From positions 62,506-126,505 of the forward strand of contig NZ_LMQW01000002.1 of the NCBI RefSeq assembly GCF_001425485.1: a DNA stretch of 64,000 nt. Reading direction: 5' to 3'. Shown here piece by piece: positions 17,493 to 26,082 of this stretch. Below the pieces are notes generated by a model. It was given only the letters and a program-made list of their open reading frames with translations. It searched no databases and was not told the origin of the DNA. The position numbers and the translations under genes are program-made. Each line of letters starts with the position of its first letter. The stretch's first letter is position 1. The stretch is from Aureimonas sp. Leaf427. Lineage in GTDB: Bacteria > Pseudomonadota > Alphaproteobacteria > Rhizobiales > Rhizobiaceae.

Positions 17493-18731
17493 TCAGGTCC
17501 GCTTGGCGCTCAGGGTGAAGTCGATGGCGATGGCGGGGGCGAGCCATTCGCCCTTGGCGTCGTTCTCGATCCCGAGCTTGTAGGACAGGCGGTCGATCGC
17601 GGCCCGGCCGGACACGGTGGCGATGCCGGCCGCATCCTCGGCAAAGGTGAAGGGCACTTCGATCGGCGCCTCCACCGCCTTGATCCGCAGCATGCCCTTG
17701 GCAAGATAGCCTTCGGGCGTCTTGGAGAAGGCGTTCAGATGGATCTCGGCGCGCGGAAACGCCGCCGTGTCCAGCCCGTCCGGCCCCGCGAGATTGGAGC
17801 GGATGAAGCTGTCCTCGATCGAGACGGAGGCGGTCTCGACGACGATGTCGGCCCGCGCGGCGCTGAGATCGGCGGGATCGAAGACGACGGCCGCGTTCCA
17901 GTTGCCGACAGCGCCCGCGATGGTCTTGCCGGAAAAGGTGACGGCATAGAAGAGCTTGGAGGCCGCCGGGTCGATCGTCCAGCCGGATGCGGCGCCGGCC
18001 TGTTCGAGCTTGGCCGCATCCGCCGGCGCGCCGCCGGCCTCGCCCCGCCCGATCAAGACGCCGCCGCCCAGAAACAGGGCGACCGCCGTCGCCGCGATCG
18101 GCAGCGCGACGAGCGCGGTGGAGGTGCGGGGCAGCCGGCCGACCGGCATCATGCGCGAGAAGGACGGCGCGTCGTCGATCAGCGAATGCTTCAGCGCTCC
18201 CGCCACATGAAGCGCGATCAGGACGACGAAGGAATAGGCGAGCCAGATATGGGTGGTCTCGGCAAGATCCGCCCCGCCGGGGCCGGCGAGCGCTACGGGC
18301 AAAGGCAGGTTCGGCCAGGGCAGGCTGTCCGAGAGCATGAGAAGCGTCGGGATCTTCGTCGGCGAGGCCGAGACGAGAAGCCAGCCCGACAGCGGCACGA
18401 GCACCATCAGCGCATAGAAAAGAACGTGCACGAGGCCGGCGAGGAGCCGTTCGGCCGGGGCCGAAGGGGGCGCGGCGGGCGCGGGATTGAAGAGGCGCCA
18501 GGCGATGCGCGCCAGCGTCAGCGCCAGGACCGAGATGCCGACCGTCTTGTGCCACTGGAAGACCGCGAAGCGCAGCGCGTCCGGCATCACGTCGAGGCGG
18601 CTCATCGCAAAGCCCAGCACGAGCTGGAAGAGGATCGCGGCCGCGATCGCCCAATGCAGCGCCATGGCGCCGGCATTGTAGCCTTCGACCCGGCCGTGCC
18701 GGGCGGATGCACTCGACGTCATCGCTGCCAT
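17493..18731 (-). CDS. Cytochrome b561 - YceI fusion protein
   Basis: The 412-residue protein has two parts. Residues about 15-215 form a di-haem cytochrome b561 membrane domain with four helices (NAGAMALHWAIAAAILFQLVLG, FQWHKTVGISVLAL, HVLFYALMVLVPLSGWLL, HIWLAYSFVVLIALHVAGALKHSL), including paired histidines. After an extra helix, residues about 245-410 form a periplasmic YceI lipocalin-like barrel (WTIDPAASKLFYAVTFSGKTIAGAVGNW). YceI proteins bind polyisoprenoids such as ubiquinone, so the fusion may move electrons between the membrane quinone pool and a periplasmic partner. It lies downstream of a separate yceI gene but behind its terminator. Confidence 0.88.
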   Translation of the reverse strand: MAAMTSSASARHGRVEGYNAGAMALHWAIAAAILFQLVLGFAMSRLDVMPDALRFAVFQWHKTVGISVLALTLARIAWRLFNPAPAAPPSAPAERLLAGLVHVLFYALMVLVPLSGWLLVSASPTKIPTLLMLSDSLPWPNLPLPVALAGPGGADLAETTHIWLAYSFVVLIALHVAGALKHSLIDDAPSFSRMMPVGRLPRTSTALVALPIAATAVALFLGGGVLIGRGEAGGAPADAAKLEQAGAASGWTIDPAASKLFYAVTFSGKTIAGAVGNWNAAVVFDPADLSAARADIVVETASVSIEDSFIRSNLAGPDGLDTAAFPRAEIHLNAFSKTPEGYLAKGMLRIKAVEAPIEVPFTFAEDAAGIATVSGRAAIDRLSYKLGIENDAKGEWLAPAIAIDFTLSAKRT

Positions 18732-18773
18732 CCCTTGAATCTCATCCGCGGCGTCTCGCCCGCAGGGTCCACG

Positions 18774-18806
18774 ATCGAAAAAGGGCCGGCCTCGCTCGGC
18801 CGGCCC
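18774..18806 (-). terminator. Intrinsic terminator after yceI
   Basis: On the minus strand, GGGCCGGCC pairs with GGCCGGCCC (18783-18791 and 18798-18806; perfect 9-bp stem, 6-nt loop) and is followed at once by TTTTTCGATC. This is a textbook Rho-independent terminator. It separates the secreted YceI transcript from the cytochrome b561-YceI gene. Confidence 0.85.
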
Positions 18807-18867
18807 CCTTGTCCTTCGCCGCCGTCGTCCCGAGCCTTGCGGGAGACCGGCGGTGTCTTCTGTGCGC

Positions 18868-19467
18868 TTACTGAGCGACGAACTCGGTCTCGATGGTGAC
18901 GAGGACGTCGTCCGCCACCGGGCCGACCAGCGTCGCGACGCCGAACTCGGAGCGCTTGATCGTGCCCGTCGCGGAGAAGCCGACGGTCGGCTTCTTGCTC
19001 ATCGGATGCGGGTTGAGGGCGGCGTTCAGCTTGACGTCGAGCGTGACGGGCTTGGTCACGCCGTGGAAGGTCAGGTCGCCCGTCACCGTGCCGGTGTCGG
19101 CACCGGTCGTCTCGATTTTGGTGGAGACGAAGGTGATCGTGTCGAACTTCGCGGCATCGAAGAACATGTCGCTGGCGATCTCGGCGTTGAAGTCCTTGCC
19201 GGCCGCGCCGTCGTTCGTGTCGACCGACTTCGGGTCGATCGTCGCCGTCAGCTTCGACTTCGTCGGGTCGGCGGGGTCGAGCACGAGCGTCGCGTCGATC
19301 CCGTCGAAGCGGCCGATATAGTTGGACAGGCCGAAATGCTTCACCGACCAGAGCACGTTCGTATGCGCCTTGTCGGCGGCATAGGTGCCGGCGGGCACGT
19401 CGATCGACTGGGCCTGCGACAGCGAGGCGCTGGCGAGAAGGATGGCGGCGGCAAGTGTCATGCGCAT
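18868..19467 (-). CDS. Secreted YceI-family protein
   Basis: The product is 199 residues with a Sec signal peptide (MRMTLAAAILLASASLSQAQ). The mature protein starts with DVPAGTYAADKAHTNVLWSVKHFGLSNYIG, the YceI hallmark of a lipid-binding beta-barrel, and ends in the usual FGVATLVGPVADDVLVTIETEF. YceI proteins are periplasmic isoprenoid binders, often induced by base or osmotic stress. A strong terminator follows. The region 19468-19684 upstream (217 bp) holds no recognisable gene, only its promoter. Confidence 0.92.
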   Translation of the reverse strand: MRMTLAAAILLASASLSQAQSIDVPAGTYAADKAHTNVLWSVKHFGLSNYIGRFDGIDATLVLDPADPTKSKLTATIDPKSVDTNDGAAGKDFNAEIASDMFFDAAKFDTITFVSTKIETTGADTGTVTGDLTFHGVTKPVTLDVKLNAALNPHPMSKKPTVGFSATGTIKRSEFGVATLVGPVADDVLVTIETEFVAQ

Positions 19468-19684
19468 GAAGTGTCTCTCTTTTTGCGAACCGTTGGTCGT
19501 GGCGGAGAGTTAGGCGATTTCGCCGCCGCGATACAGCATTCCCTGCTGCGACGCACTGTTCAACGAAATCGGACGGGAATGCGGAGCGTGCCTCGGGGCG
19601 GGCGGGCGAGGTCGAACGCAGGGGCTGCGACGGCCCCGCTTTCGGCGGACGGCCGGGATCGCTCGAGCGCGATGGGCAGGCGTT

Positions 19685-20782
19685 TTACAGGAGCCGCGTA
19701 TCGGCCACGGCCCATTCGACCGATGCCCGCTCGCCGGTTCGGAACACCGGCATGTCGGCACGATGAGGCTGCTTCACATGCAGCATCTGCCCGCCGACCT
19801 CGATTCCGTAGCGCGTCAGCTCGCCCATGAAGATCGCCTCGCGGACGAGGCCGTTCAGGCGGTTGATGCCGGGCTCGACGAGGCCGCCCGATGGCTCGAT
19901 GCGCAGCTTCTCCGGCCGGATCATGCAGAGCGCCTCGTCGGAGGCCGGCGCGTCGCCGACGCGCGCGACGATCGTCTCGTCCCCGACGGCGACCCTCTGA
20001 AGGCCGTTTTCCCGACGGCCATCGGCGCGGCCGGACAACCAGTTGGCCTCGCCGATGAAGGAGGCGACGAAGCGGTTGCCGGGTTCGTCGTAGAGCGTCG
20101 TCGGCGGGCCGATCTGCTCGATCCGGCCGTGATTGAGGACGGCGATGCGGTCGGACATGGTCAGCGCCTCCCTCTGGTCGTGCGTGACATAGACGAAGGT
20201 GATGCCGAGCCGGTCGTGCAGACCCTTGATTTCCAGCTGCATCTGCTCGCGCAGCTGCTTGTCGAGCGCCGAAAGCGGCTCGTCCATCAGGAGCACCGGC
20301 GGGCCGAAGATGACGGCCCGGGCGATGGCGACGCGCTGCTGCTGTCCGCCGGAGAGCTGCTGGGGGAAGCGGGTCTCGTAGCCGGAAAGCTGCACGAGAT
20401 CGAGCGTGCGGCGGACGCGCTCCTCCCGCTCGGCCCGGCCGACGCCCCGCTGCTTCAAGGAGAAGCCGACATTCTCCGCGATCGTCATATGCGGGAACAG
20501 CGCGTAGTTCTGGAACACCATGCCGACGCCGCGCCGCTCCGGCGGCAGGTCGGTCACGTCCCGCCCGCCGATCGAGATGCGCCCGCGCGTCGGGCGGTCG
20601 AAGCCGGCGATCATCATCAGGAGGGTGGACTTGCCGGAGCCCGAAGGCCCCAGCAGGCTGATGAACTCGCCGCCCCGGATGTCGAGATCGATCTTCTCGA
20701 TGGCGACGAGCTTCATGTACTGGCGGCGGATGCCCGACAGAGCGATGGTCGCGCCAGTCGGGCCCTTGGTCGGGATCTGCAT
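19685..20782 (-). CDS. Polyamine-type ABC importer, ATP-binding protein (PotA-like)
   Basis: The product is 365 residues: Walker A GPSGSGKST, FQNYALFPHMT, LSGGQQQRVAIARA, Walker B VLLMDEPLSALD, YVTHDQREAL, then a TOBE domain (MIRPEKLRI). This is the PotA/PotG group, serving spermidine, putrescine or related cations. It is the distal gene of the operon permease B, permease C, binder, ATPase. It starts 67 bp after the binder stop, across a 23-bp tandem repeat. Substrate is inferred only from family and from the amine-oxidase-like neighbour. Confidence 0.9.
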   Translation of the reverse strand: MQIPTKGPTGATIALSGIRRQYMKLVAIEKIDLDIRGGEFISLLGPSGSGKSTLLMMIAGFDRPTRGRISIGGRDVTDLPPERRGVGMVFQNYALFPHMTIAENVGFSLKQRGVGRAEREERVRRTLDLVQLSGYETRFPQQLSGGQQQRVAIARAVIFGPPVLLMDEPLSALDKQLREQMQLEIKGLHDRLGITFVYVTHDQREALTMSDRIAVLNHGRIEQIGPPTTLYDEPGNRFVASFIGEANWLSGRADGRRENGLQRVAVGDETIVARVGDAPASDEALCMIRPEKLRIEPSGGLVEPGINRLNGLVREAIFMGELTRYGIEVGGQMLHVKQPHRADMPVFRTGERASVEWAVADTRLL

Positions 20783-20800
20783 GGGTCGGGTCTTCCGTTC

Positions 20801-20869
20801 CGTTCAACCGGTGACGAACGTTCCGTTCATCCGAGGACGAACGAGACGTTCATCCGAGGACGAAGGCCT
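20801..20869. repeat. Three tandem 23-bp repeats over the binder stop codon
   Basis: Units start at 20801, 20824 and 20847. Units 2 and 3 share CGTTCATCCGAGGACGAA exactly; unit 1 differs at about three of those positions (CGTTCAACCGGTGACGAA). Unit 3 contains the last codons and stop of the binding-protein gene, so the intergenic copies look like duplications of the 3' end of that gene. Confidence 0.85.
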
Positions 20870-22040
20870 CCCAGCGCTTTAGGACCTCGTCGCGCTTGGT
20901 CGCCCAGTCCCGATCGTCGTAGACGATCATCTTGGCCTTGTTCTCGCTATAGGAGGGCAGGGTCTTCAGGATGTCGGCGGGGACGAGCGGCTCGGCCTTC
21001 CTGTTGATGAAGCCGTAGGGGATCAGCATCGAAAGGCGCGCCTGCTGCACGGGCATGCTCATGAAGGCGCAGAGCTTCATGGCGTTCTCGCGATTGGGCG
21101 CGCCCTTCAGCACGCACCAGCAGTCGTTGCGCAGCATCTGGTCCTGCCAGACGATCTCCAGGGGCGCGCCGGCCTTCACCGCGCTGTCGATGCGGCCGTT
21201 CCAGGCGGTGGCCATGACCACCTCGTCGTCGGCGAGCATCTGGGCGGGCATGGCGCCGGCCTCCCACCATTTCACGACGTCCGGCTTCAGCGTTCCGAGG
21301 CTCTTGAAGGCCCGGTCGAGATCCATTGGGTAGACGTCCTTCGGGGCGACGCCGTCCGCCATCAAGGCGATCTCGAGATCGGGCGTCAGGCCGCCGCTGC
21401 CCGACTGCATGGCGCGGGGCCCGGGAAAGGCCTCCCGGTTCCAGAGGTCGGCATTGTCCTTCGGCGCGGTGTCGAAGGCGTCCTTGCGATAGGCGTAGAT
21501 CTGCGCATAGGGCAGCATGCGGTAGTAATGTTCGGTAAGATCGCCGGCGTCGATGTTCTCCCTGTCGAACTGGGAATAGTCCATCGCCTCGAAGTAGTCG
21601 CCCTTGCTCTGAAGGCTGAGAACCGAGCCCGGTTCGTTCTCGCACATGTCGTACTCGTAGTTGCCGGTATCGACCATCGCCTTGATCTTGGTCGTGTCCG
21701 GCCCCTCGCTCTCGATCACCTCGATGCCGGTGAGGCGCGTGAACGGCTCGAGATAGGCCTTGCGCTGCGCCTCCTGGAACGTGCCGCCATAGCCGCAGAA
21801 CCGCACGCTGCCCGACCCCTTCAGCGCGTCGGGAACGGCGGTGATCTCCGGCAGCTCGGCATCGGCGGCGAGAGCGGGAAAGGCGAAGAGGCTCGTCATC
21901 TGCGTCGCGGCGAGGGCGGTGAGGCCGAACTTGCCCGCGGCCGCGATGAAGCGGCGGCGCGTGAGATCGGCCACATGCGGCGGCTGCGAGGAGAGGAGGG
22001 ACAGAAGACCCTCGAAGGGATGGGGGGGGCGACGGGTCAT
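20850..22040 (-). CDS. Polyamine-type ABC importer, Tat-exported binding protein
   Basis: The product is 396 residues with a long N-terminus and a twin-arginine signal (LTRRRFIAAAGKFGLTALAA, residues 26-45), cut near ALAA|DAEL. The mature part is a PotD/family-1 binder (GSVRFCGYGGTFQEAQRKAYLEPF, KAMVDTGNYEYDMCENE, KWWEAGAMPAQMLADDEVVMATAWNGR). Tat export suggests folding before transport. It probably captures a polyamine or a similar amine in the periplasm. Its last codons lie within the 23-bp repeat array. Confidence 0.9.
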   Translation of the reverse strand: MTRRPPHPFEGLLSLLSSQPPHVADLTRRRFIAAAGKFGLTALAATQMTSLFAFPALAADAELPEITAVPDALKGSGSVRFCGYGGTFQEAQRKAYLEPFTRLTGIEVIESEGPDTTKIKAMVDTGNYEYDMCENEPGSVLSLQSKGDYFEAMDYSQFDRENIDAGDLTEHYYRMLPYAQIYAYRKDAFDTAPKDNADLWNREAFPGPRAMQSGSGGLTPDLEIALMADGVAPKDVYPMDLDRAFKSLGTLKPDVVKWWEAGAMPAQMLADDEVVMATAWNGRIDSAVKAGAPLEIVWQDQMLRNDCWCVLKGAPNRENAMKLCAFMSMPVQQARLSMLIPYGFINRKAEPLVPADILKTLPSYSENKAKMIVYDDRDWATKRDEVLKRWEAFVLG

Positions 22041-22083
22041 CTGCGTTGTCCTTGGGCTCGAGGGGGAAGACGATCGGAAGGAG

Positions 22084-22890
22084 TCATGCGACCGGCCGGG
22101 TTCGCAGGCGCTGGGCGCGGCGGCGCAGGATCTCGGCGACGAGCATGAGAGTGACGGTGAGGAGGATGAGAAGGCTGGAGGCGGCGGCGATCGTCGGCTC
22201 GATCTGGAAGCGGATCTGGTCCCACATCCGGCGCGGCAGCGTGACGGCCGTCGAGCCCGACATGAAGAGGGCGACGATCAGCTCGTCGAAGGAGGTGACG
22301 AAGGCGAAGACCGCGCCCGCGAAGATGCCGGGCCGGATCAGCGGCAGCGTCACCTGCCGGAAGGCGCCGAGCGGCGAGGCGCCGAGATTGCGCGCGGCTT
22401 GTTCGAGCCGCGGATCGACGCCCGACAGCGCGGTGCCGACGGTGATGACGACGAATGGGACGGAGAGGCAGGTGTGCGCGACGAAGAGCGCGATCGGGCT
22501 GCCGACCATCTGGTACTGCGCATAGGCATAGTAGAGGCCGACCGCGACGATGATGCCGGGCACGATCACCGGCGACAGGATCAGCCCCGCCGCGAGGCGA
22601 CGCCCGACGAAGCGCGAGCGCGTCAGGCCGACGGCCGCCGGCACGCCGAGAACCAGCGAGGCCAGCATCACGCTGAAGCCGATGCCGAGCGAGGTCAGCG
22701 CCGAGTTCGTCCAGGGCGCGCTGGCGAAGAAGGCCTCGTACCATTGCAGGGAGAAGCCGGGCGGCGGGAAGGTCAGGAACTTCGTGGAGGCGAAGGAGAG
22801 GACGAGCACGATCGCGACCGGCACGAGCAGGAAGGCGATCACCAGGGCGGAGAAGAGGCCGAGGGCGAGGGTCGAGAGACGTGGCACCAT
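22084..22890 (-). CDS. Polyamine-type ABC importer, permease (PotC-like)
   Basis: The product is 268 residues with six membrane helices, starting LALGLFSALVIAFLLVPVAIVLVLSF and the PPPGFSLQWYEAFF element typical of PotC/PotI. The EAA loop is EQAARNLGASPLGAFRQVTLPLI. It follows the PotB-like gene by 3 bp and precedes the binder. With its partner it forms the inner-membrane channel. Confidence 0.9.
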   Translation of the reverse strand: MVPRLSTLALGLFSALVIAFLLVPVAIVLVLSFASTKFLTFPPPGFSLQWYEAFFASAPWTNSALTSLGIGFSVMLASLVLGVPAAVGLTRSRFVGRRLAAGLILSPVIVPGIIVAVGLYYAYAQYQMVGSPIALFVAHTCLSVPFVVITVGTALSGVDPRLEQAARNLGASPLGAFRQVTLPLIRPGIFAGAVFAFVTSFDELIVALFMSGSTAVTLPRRMWDQIRFQIEPTIAAASSLLILLTVTLMLVAEILRRRAQRLRTRPVA

Positions 22891-22893
22891 GCT

Positions 22894-23817
22894 CTATCGC
22901 CTCACGACGGGATTGAGCGGCACGAAGCGGGCGAAGACGGCGCAGACGGCGAGGACGATGGAGAGCAGGATGGCGGCCATGGCGGCGGCGGCCGGCCAGT
23001 CGAACTGGCGCACCCGGTTCTCGATCAGCATGGAGATCATCATGTCGGACGGGCCGCCGACGAGCGCGGGCGTGATGTAGAAGCCGATCGCGAGAGTGAA
23101 GACGAGAACGGTGCCGGCCGCGATGCCGGGACCTGACAGCGGCAGGATCACCTGCCGGAAGGCCGAGAGGGGGCTGGCGCCGAGGCCCTTGGCGGCGTCC
23201 ATCAGCCGCCAGTCGAGCGAGCGCAGCGTCGAATAGAGCGGCAGGACCATGAAGGGCAGGAGGACGTGGACCATCGCGATCGTGACGGCGATGCGCGTGT
23301 TCAGAAGCTGCAGCGGCCGGTCGACGAAACCGAGGGCGATCAGCGCGTCGTTGACGAGGCCGCGCCGGCCGAGCAGCACCATCCAGGCATAGGTGCGCAC
23401 GAGAATGCTGGTCCAGAACGGCACGAGCACCAGGACGAAGAGGATGTTCGCCGTTCCCTCGCCGAGCCGGGCCATGAAATAGGCGAGAGGATAGGCGAGG
23501 ACGAGACAAAGCGACGTGGTGACGAGGCTGACCGAAGCCGTGATGCCGAGGACGCGCCAGAAGCTCCCGGTGAAGAGCACGGACTCGTAGGCCGACAGCC
23601 AGCCCTCCGGCCCCGAGAAGGAGCGCGACAGCATGCCGAGCACGGGAAAGGCGTAGAAGATCGCGAGGAAGGCGAGGAGCGGCAGGGCCAGGACGGCGGT
23701 GAAGTCCCAAGGCTCGCGGGGCAGGGCTCGAGCGCTCGCGGCTCCGGGCGGGTCGGAGGCGATCGCGGCCGGAAGGGCCGACCCGTCTTGGACGTCCAGG
23801 CGATGTCCTGGTAGCAT
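22894..23817 (-). CDS. Polyamine-type ABC importer, permease (PotB-like)
   Basis: The start used is ATG 23817 (MLPGHRLD) behind GAGGA, giving 307 residues; a GTG at 23856 in frame would add 13 residues. It has an N-terminal tail, then six helices beginning FTAVLALPLLAFLAIFYAFPVLGM, with the EAA loop LMDAAKGLGASPLSAFRQVILPLS and a FYITPALVGGPSDMMISMLIENRV stretch typical of PotB/PotH. It is the first gene of the importer operon and faces the XRE-cupin regulator across a strong dyad. Confidence 0.9.
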   Translation of the reverse strand: MLPGHRLDVQDGSALPAAIASDPPGAASARALPREPWDFTAVLALPLLAFLAIFYAFPVLGMLSRSFSGPEGWLSAYESVLFTGSFWRVLGITASVSLVTTSLCLVLAYPLAYFMARLGEGTANILFVLVLVPFWTSILVRTYAWMVLLGRRGLVNDALIALGFVDRPLQLLNTRIAVTIAMVHVLLPFMVLPLYSTLRSLDWRLMDAAKGLGASPLSAFRQVILPLSGPGIAAGTVLVFTLAIGFYITPALVGGPSDMMISMLIENRVRQFDWPAAAAMAAILLSIVLAVCAVFARFVPLNPVVRR

Positions 23818-23903
23818 CGATCGTCCTCGTTCTGCTGGAAAAACGGCCTTCGGCACCCTCTGCCCATCTCGTAGTCAAAGTGATACATGGGGGTTCGATT
23901 TTT

Positions 23904-23943
23904 GCAAGGACTGAAATTCGCAGTTTGAAATTTCAGTCCTTGC
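23904..23943. promoter_or_regulatory. 15-bp-arm inverted repeat between importer operon and XRE-cupin gene
   Basis: GCAAGGACTGAAATT (23904-23918) and AATTTCAGTCCTTGC (23929-23943) are exact reverse complements around a 10-base spacer. It lies 86 bp before the importer start and 70 bp before the regulator start. The layout fits an operator for the divergent XRE-cupin repressor controlling both genes; a terminator is unlikely, since both genes run away from it. Confidence 0.7.
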
Positions 23944-24013
23944 TCGCGAAAATGTCGGAGGGATCGAGCCTGTCTCGATCGGCCTCGATCGAACCGCCCG
24001 GTGAAAGCGCCCG

Positions 24014-24598
24014 ATGGACGACATGACGACCGCGGATGCCGGCCTTCCCGAGGCTCCGACGCTGGGAGCCAAGCTGCGCATGCGCCGGCGTATCCAGCGC
24101 ATGTCGCTGGAGCGGCTGGCCGAGAAGACCGGGCTTTCGACCGGCCTGCTCAGCCAGGTGGAGCGCGACATCAACGCGCCGTCGATCCGCTCCCTGAAGC
24201 TGATCTGCGAGGCGCTCGACGTGCCGCCGGCCTGGTTCTTCGAAGGCGCGGTCGCGGACACGCCCCACATCGTGCGTCAGTCCCAGCGGCGGCGCATCGA
24301 TCTCAGCCAGCGCGGCATGATGAAGGAGCTCCTGTCGCCCGACACGGTGCCCGGCATTCAGATGATGCAGCTGACGATCCAGCCGGGCTCCAGCACGGGC
24401 GAGGAGGAATACGGCCTCGACGCCGCCGAATGCGGCACGGTTCTCTCCGGCCGCCTCGGCTTCCAGATCCAGGGACGGCGGCATGTCATCGAGACCGGCG
24501 ACTCCTTCGCCTTTCCCGATGGCGCGCAGCATCGCTTCTGGTGCGAGGGCGACCGGCCCGTGACCGTGCTGATCGTGGTCGCGCCCGCGATCTATTGA
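24014..24598 (+). CDS. XRE-family regulator with cupin domain (PuuR-like)
   Basis: The product is 194 residues. An N-terminal Cro/CI helix-turn-helix (LGAKLRMRRRIQRMSLERLAEKTGLSTGLLSQVERD, about 17-52) is joined to a C-terminal cupin barrel (QPGSSTGEEEYGLDAAECGTVLSGRLGFQI, GDSFAFPDGAQHRFW). This is the PuuR architecture, where the cupin senses putrescine or another small amine. It is divergent from the polyamine-type importer, followed by an oppositely oriented amine-oxidase-like gene, so local control of amine uptake is likely. Confidence 0.88.
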   Translation: MDDMTTADAGLPEAPTLGAKLRMRRRIQRMSLERLAEKTGLSTGLLSQVERDINAPSIRSLKLICEALDVPPAWFFEGAVADTPHIVRQSQRRRIDLSQRGMMKELLSPDTVPGIQMMQLTIQPGSSTGEEEYGLDAAECGTVLSGRLGFQIQGRRHVIETGDSFAFPDGAQHRFWCEGDRPVTVLIVVAPAIY

Positions 24599-24690
24599 AA
24601 GGCCGGCCCGGCGGCAGAGACGCTTCAAGCGCTCTCGCCCCGGTTTGGACTTGAAGCCGCCGAGAGCGGCCTGCCTCAAATTTACAGCCT

Positions 24691-25983
24691 CTAGACCCCG
24701 AGCCGGTCGCGCACCCGGCCGTAGACGATGCGCGCCTCGATGCCGACCCGGCGGAACGCATGGAAGGGGATCGGCTTCAGGCCCTGGCCGACCGGCAGGT
24801 CGATCGGCTCGCGGCCCTTTGAGGCGATGCGCCGGGCGATCAGCCGTCCCGCGACGGTCGCCATGGCGACGCCGCGCCCGTTATAGCCGAGCATGGTGTA
24901 GAGGCCGGGTTCGGGCTCGTTCAGATGGGGATAGTGATCGGTCGTCACCGCCACGCGCCCCGACCAGCGATAGGGCCAGTCCTGGCCCCGAAGCGCCGGA
25001 AACAGCCGCTCGGCATAGCGCAGGAGATGGTCGAAATCGGCCGGGCTCGTTTCCGGCCGCTGGGGCCCGCGCCCGCCCATCAGGAGGCGGCCGGCATCGT
25101 CGAGCCGGTAGTAGACCGTGTCCCAGCCGATCTCGTAGAGCGAGGACCTGCCCGGCATGATCGCCGCCCGGAGCGCCGGCGGCAGCGGCCCGGTCGCGGC
25201 GATCGCGCTGAAGACGGGAACGATCGTCTGCGCAAGGCCCGGCCAGAGATCGCCCGTATAGCCGTTGGTGCCGATGACGACGGTCTCGGCCGCGACCGAT
25301 CCGCCCTTGGTGCGCACCAGCCAGCCGCCGCCGCTCCGCTCGACGGCGAGGGCCGGCGAGCGATCGTGGAGCTTCGCGCCGGCTTCGATCGCCGCCTTTG
25401 CGAGGCCTCTGGCATAGGAGAGCGGATTGAGATGGCCGCCGCGCCGGTCGAGGAGGGCGGAGCGGTAGCGGTCCGTGCCGGTGCGCGCGCGCGCGGCCTC
25501 GGCGCCAAGGAGGTCCACCGGCATGCCGCGCGCGCGGCACTGCTCGTAGAGCTTGGCGACCGCCGCCTCGGCCGGTGCCGTCACGGCGGCGCGCACGGTG
25601 CCCGTGCGGCTCGCCGCGCAGTCGATGCCGAGACGCTCGACGAGGGCGAAGACCTCGTCCGGCGCCGCGTAGGACAAAGCCACCATGCGCCGGCCGAGAT
25701 CGCGGCCCCAATCGGCTTCCACCTCGTCGGGATCGGGTTTCAGGCCGGGATTGACCTGTCCGCCGTTGCGGCCCGAACAGCCGTGGCCGAGCGCCTCCGC
25801 CTCCACCAGCACGGCCCGGACGCCCGCTTCGGCCAGATGCAGCGCCGTGGAGAGGCCCGTATAGCCCCCGCCGACGATCGCGACCTCGGCCCGCGCCTCG
25901 CCCGACAGCGGTTCGGTCGGCGGCGGCGCCGTCGCGGATTCGAGATAGAGGTTCCGCGTAACGGTGGTCGCGTCGGGCGTCAT
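24691..25983 (-). CDS. FAD-dependent amine oxidoreductase (PuuB/DadA-like)
   Basis: The product is 430 residues. The FAD motif VAIVGGGYTGLSTALHLAEAG (34-54) is followed by VEAEALGHGCSGRNGGQVNPGL, the SGRNGG stretch typical of gamma-glutamylputrescine oxidase-like and glycine-oxidase-like enzymes. The C-terminal end has the second flavin-contact block TMLGYNGRGVAMATVAGRLIA. It probably oxidises a primary or secondary amine, releasing an aldehyde or keto product. It sits beside the amine importer and PuuR-like regulator on the minus strand. No glutamylputrescine synthetase is present, so the exact substrate is open. Confidence 0.88.
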   Translation of the reverse strand: MTPDATTVTRNLYLESATAPPPTEPLSGEARAEVAIVGGGYTGLSTALHLAEAGVRAVLVEAEALGHGCSGRNGGQVNPGLKPDPDEVEADWGRDLGRRMVALSYAAPDEVFALVERLGIDCAASRTGTVRAAVTAPAEAAVAKLYEQCRARGMPVDLLGAEAARARTGTDRYRSALLDRRGGHLNPLSYARGLAKAAIEAGAKLHDRSPALAVERSGGGWLVRTKGGSVAAETVVIGTNGYTGDLWPGLAQTIVPVFSAIAATGPLPPALRAAIMPGRSSLYEIGWDTVYYRLDDAGRLLMGGRGPQRPETSPADFDHLLRYAERLFPALRGQDWPYRWSGRVAVTTDHYPHLNEPEPGLYTMLGYNGRGVAMATVAGRLIARRIASKGREPIDLPVGQGLKPIPFHAFRRVGIEARIVYGRVRDRLGV

Positions 25984-26082
25984 GGGGAGCTCTGCAAGGC
26001 GCCCGCCGTCGCGGCGGGCAGGACGGCGCCGGGAGAAGCGCCGTCGCCATCATGTCTCAAATGAAAATCGGCGCAAGTTTTT

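Noticed and set aside
20801-20869. A CRISPR-like short array.
   Set aside because: The 23-bp units are directly adjacent without spacers and are derived from the end of a gene; it is a tandem duplication.
19685-23817. Gene symbols potABCD.
   Set aside because: The family is clear, but Pot-type systems also carry putrescine, opines, iron-hydroxyacids and others; two such systems occur in this window.
24620-24645. A hairpin (AGAGACGCTTCAAGCGCTCT) after the XRE-cupin gene as terminator.
   Set aside because: The stem is short and bulged and no T-run follows.
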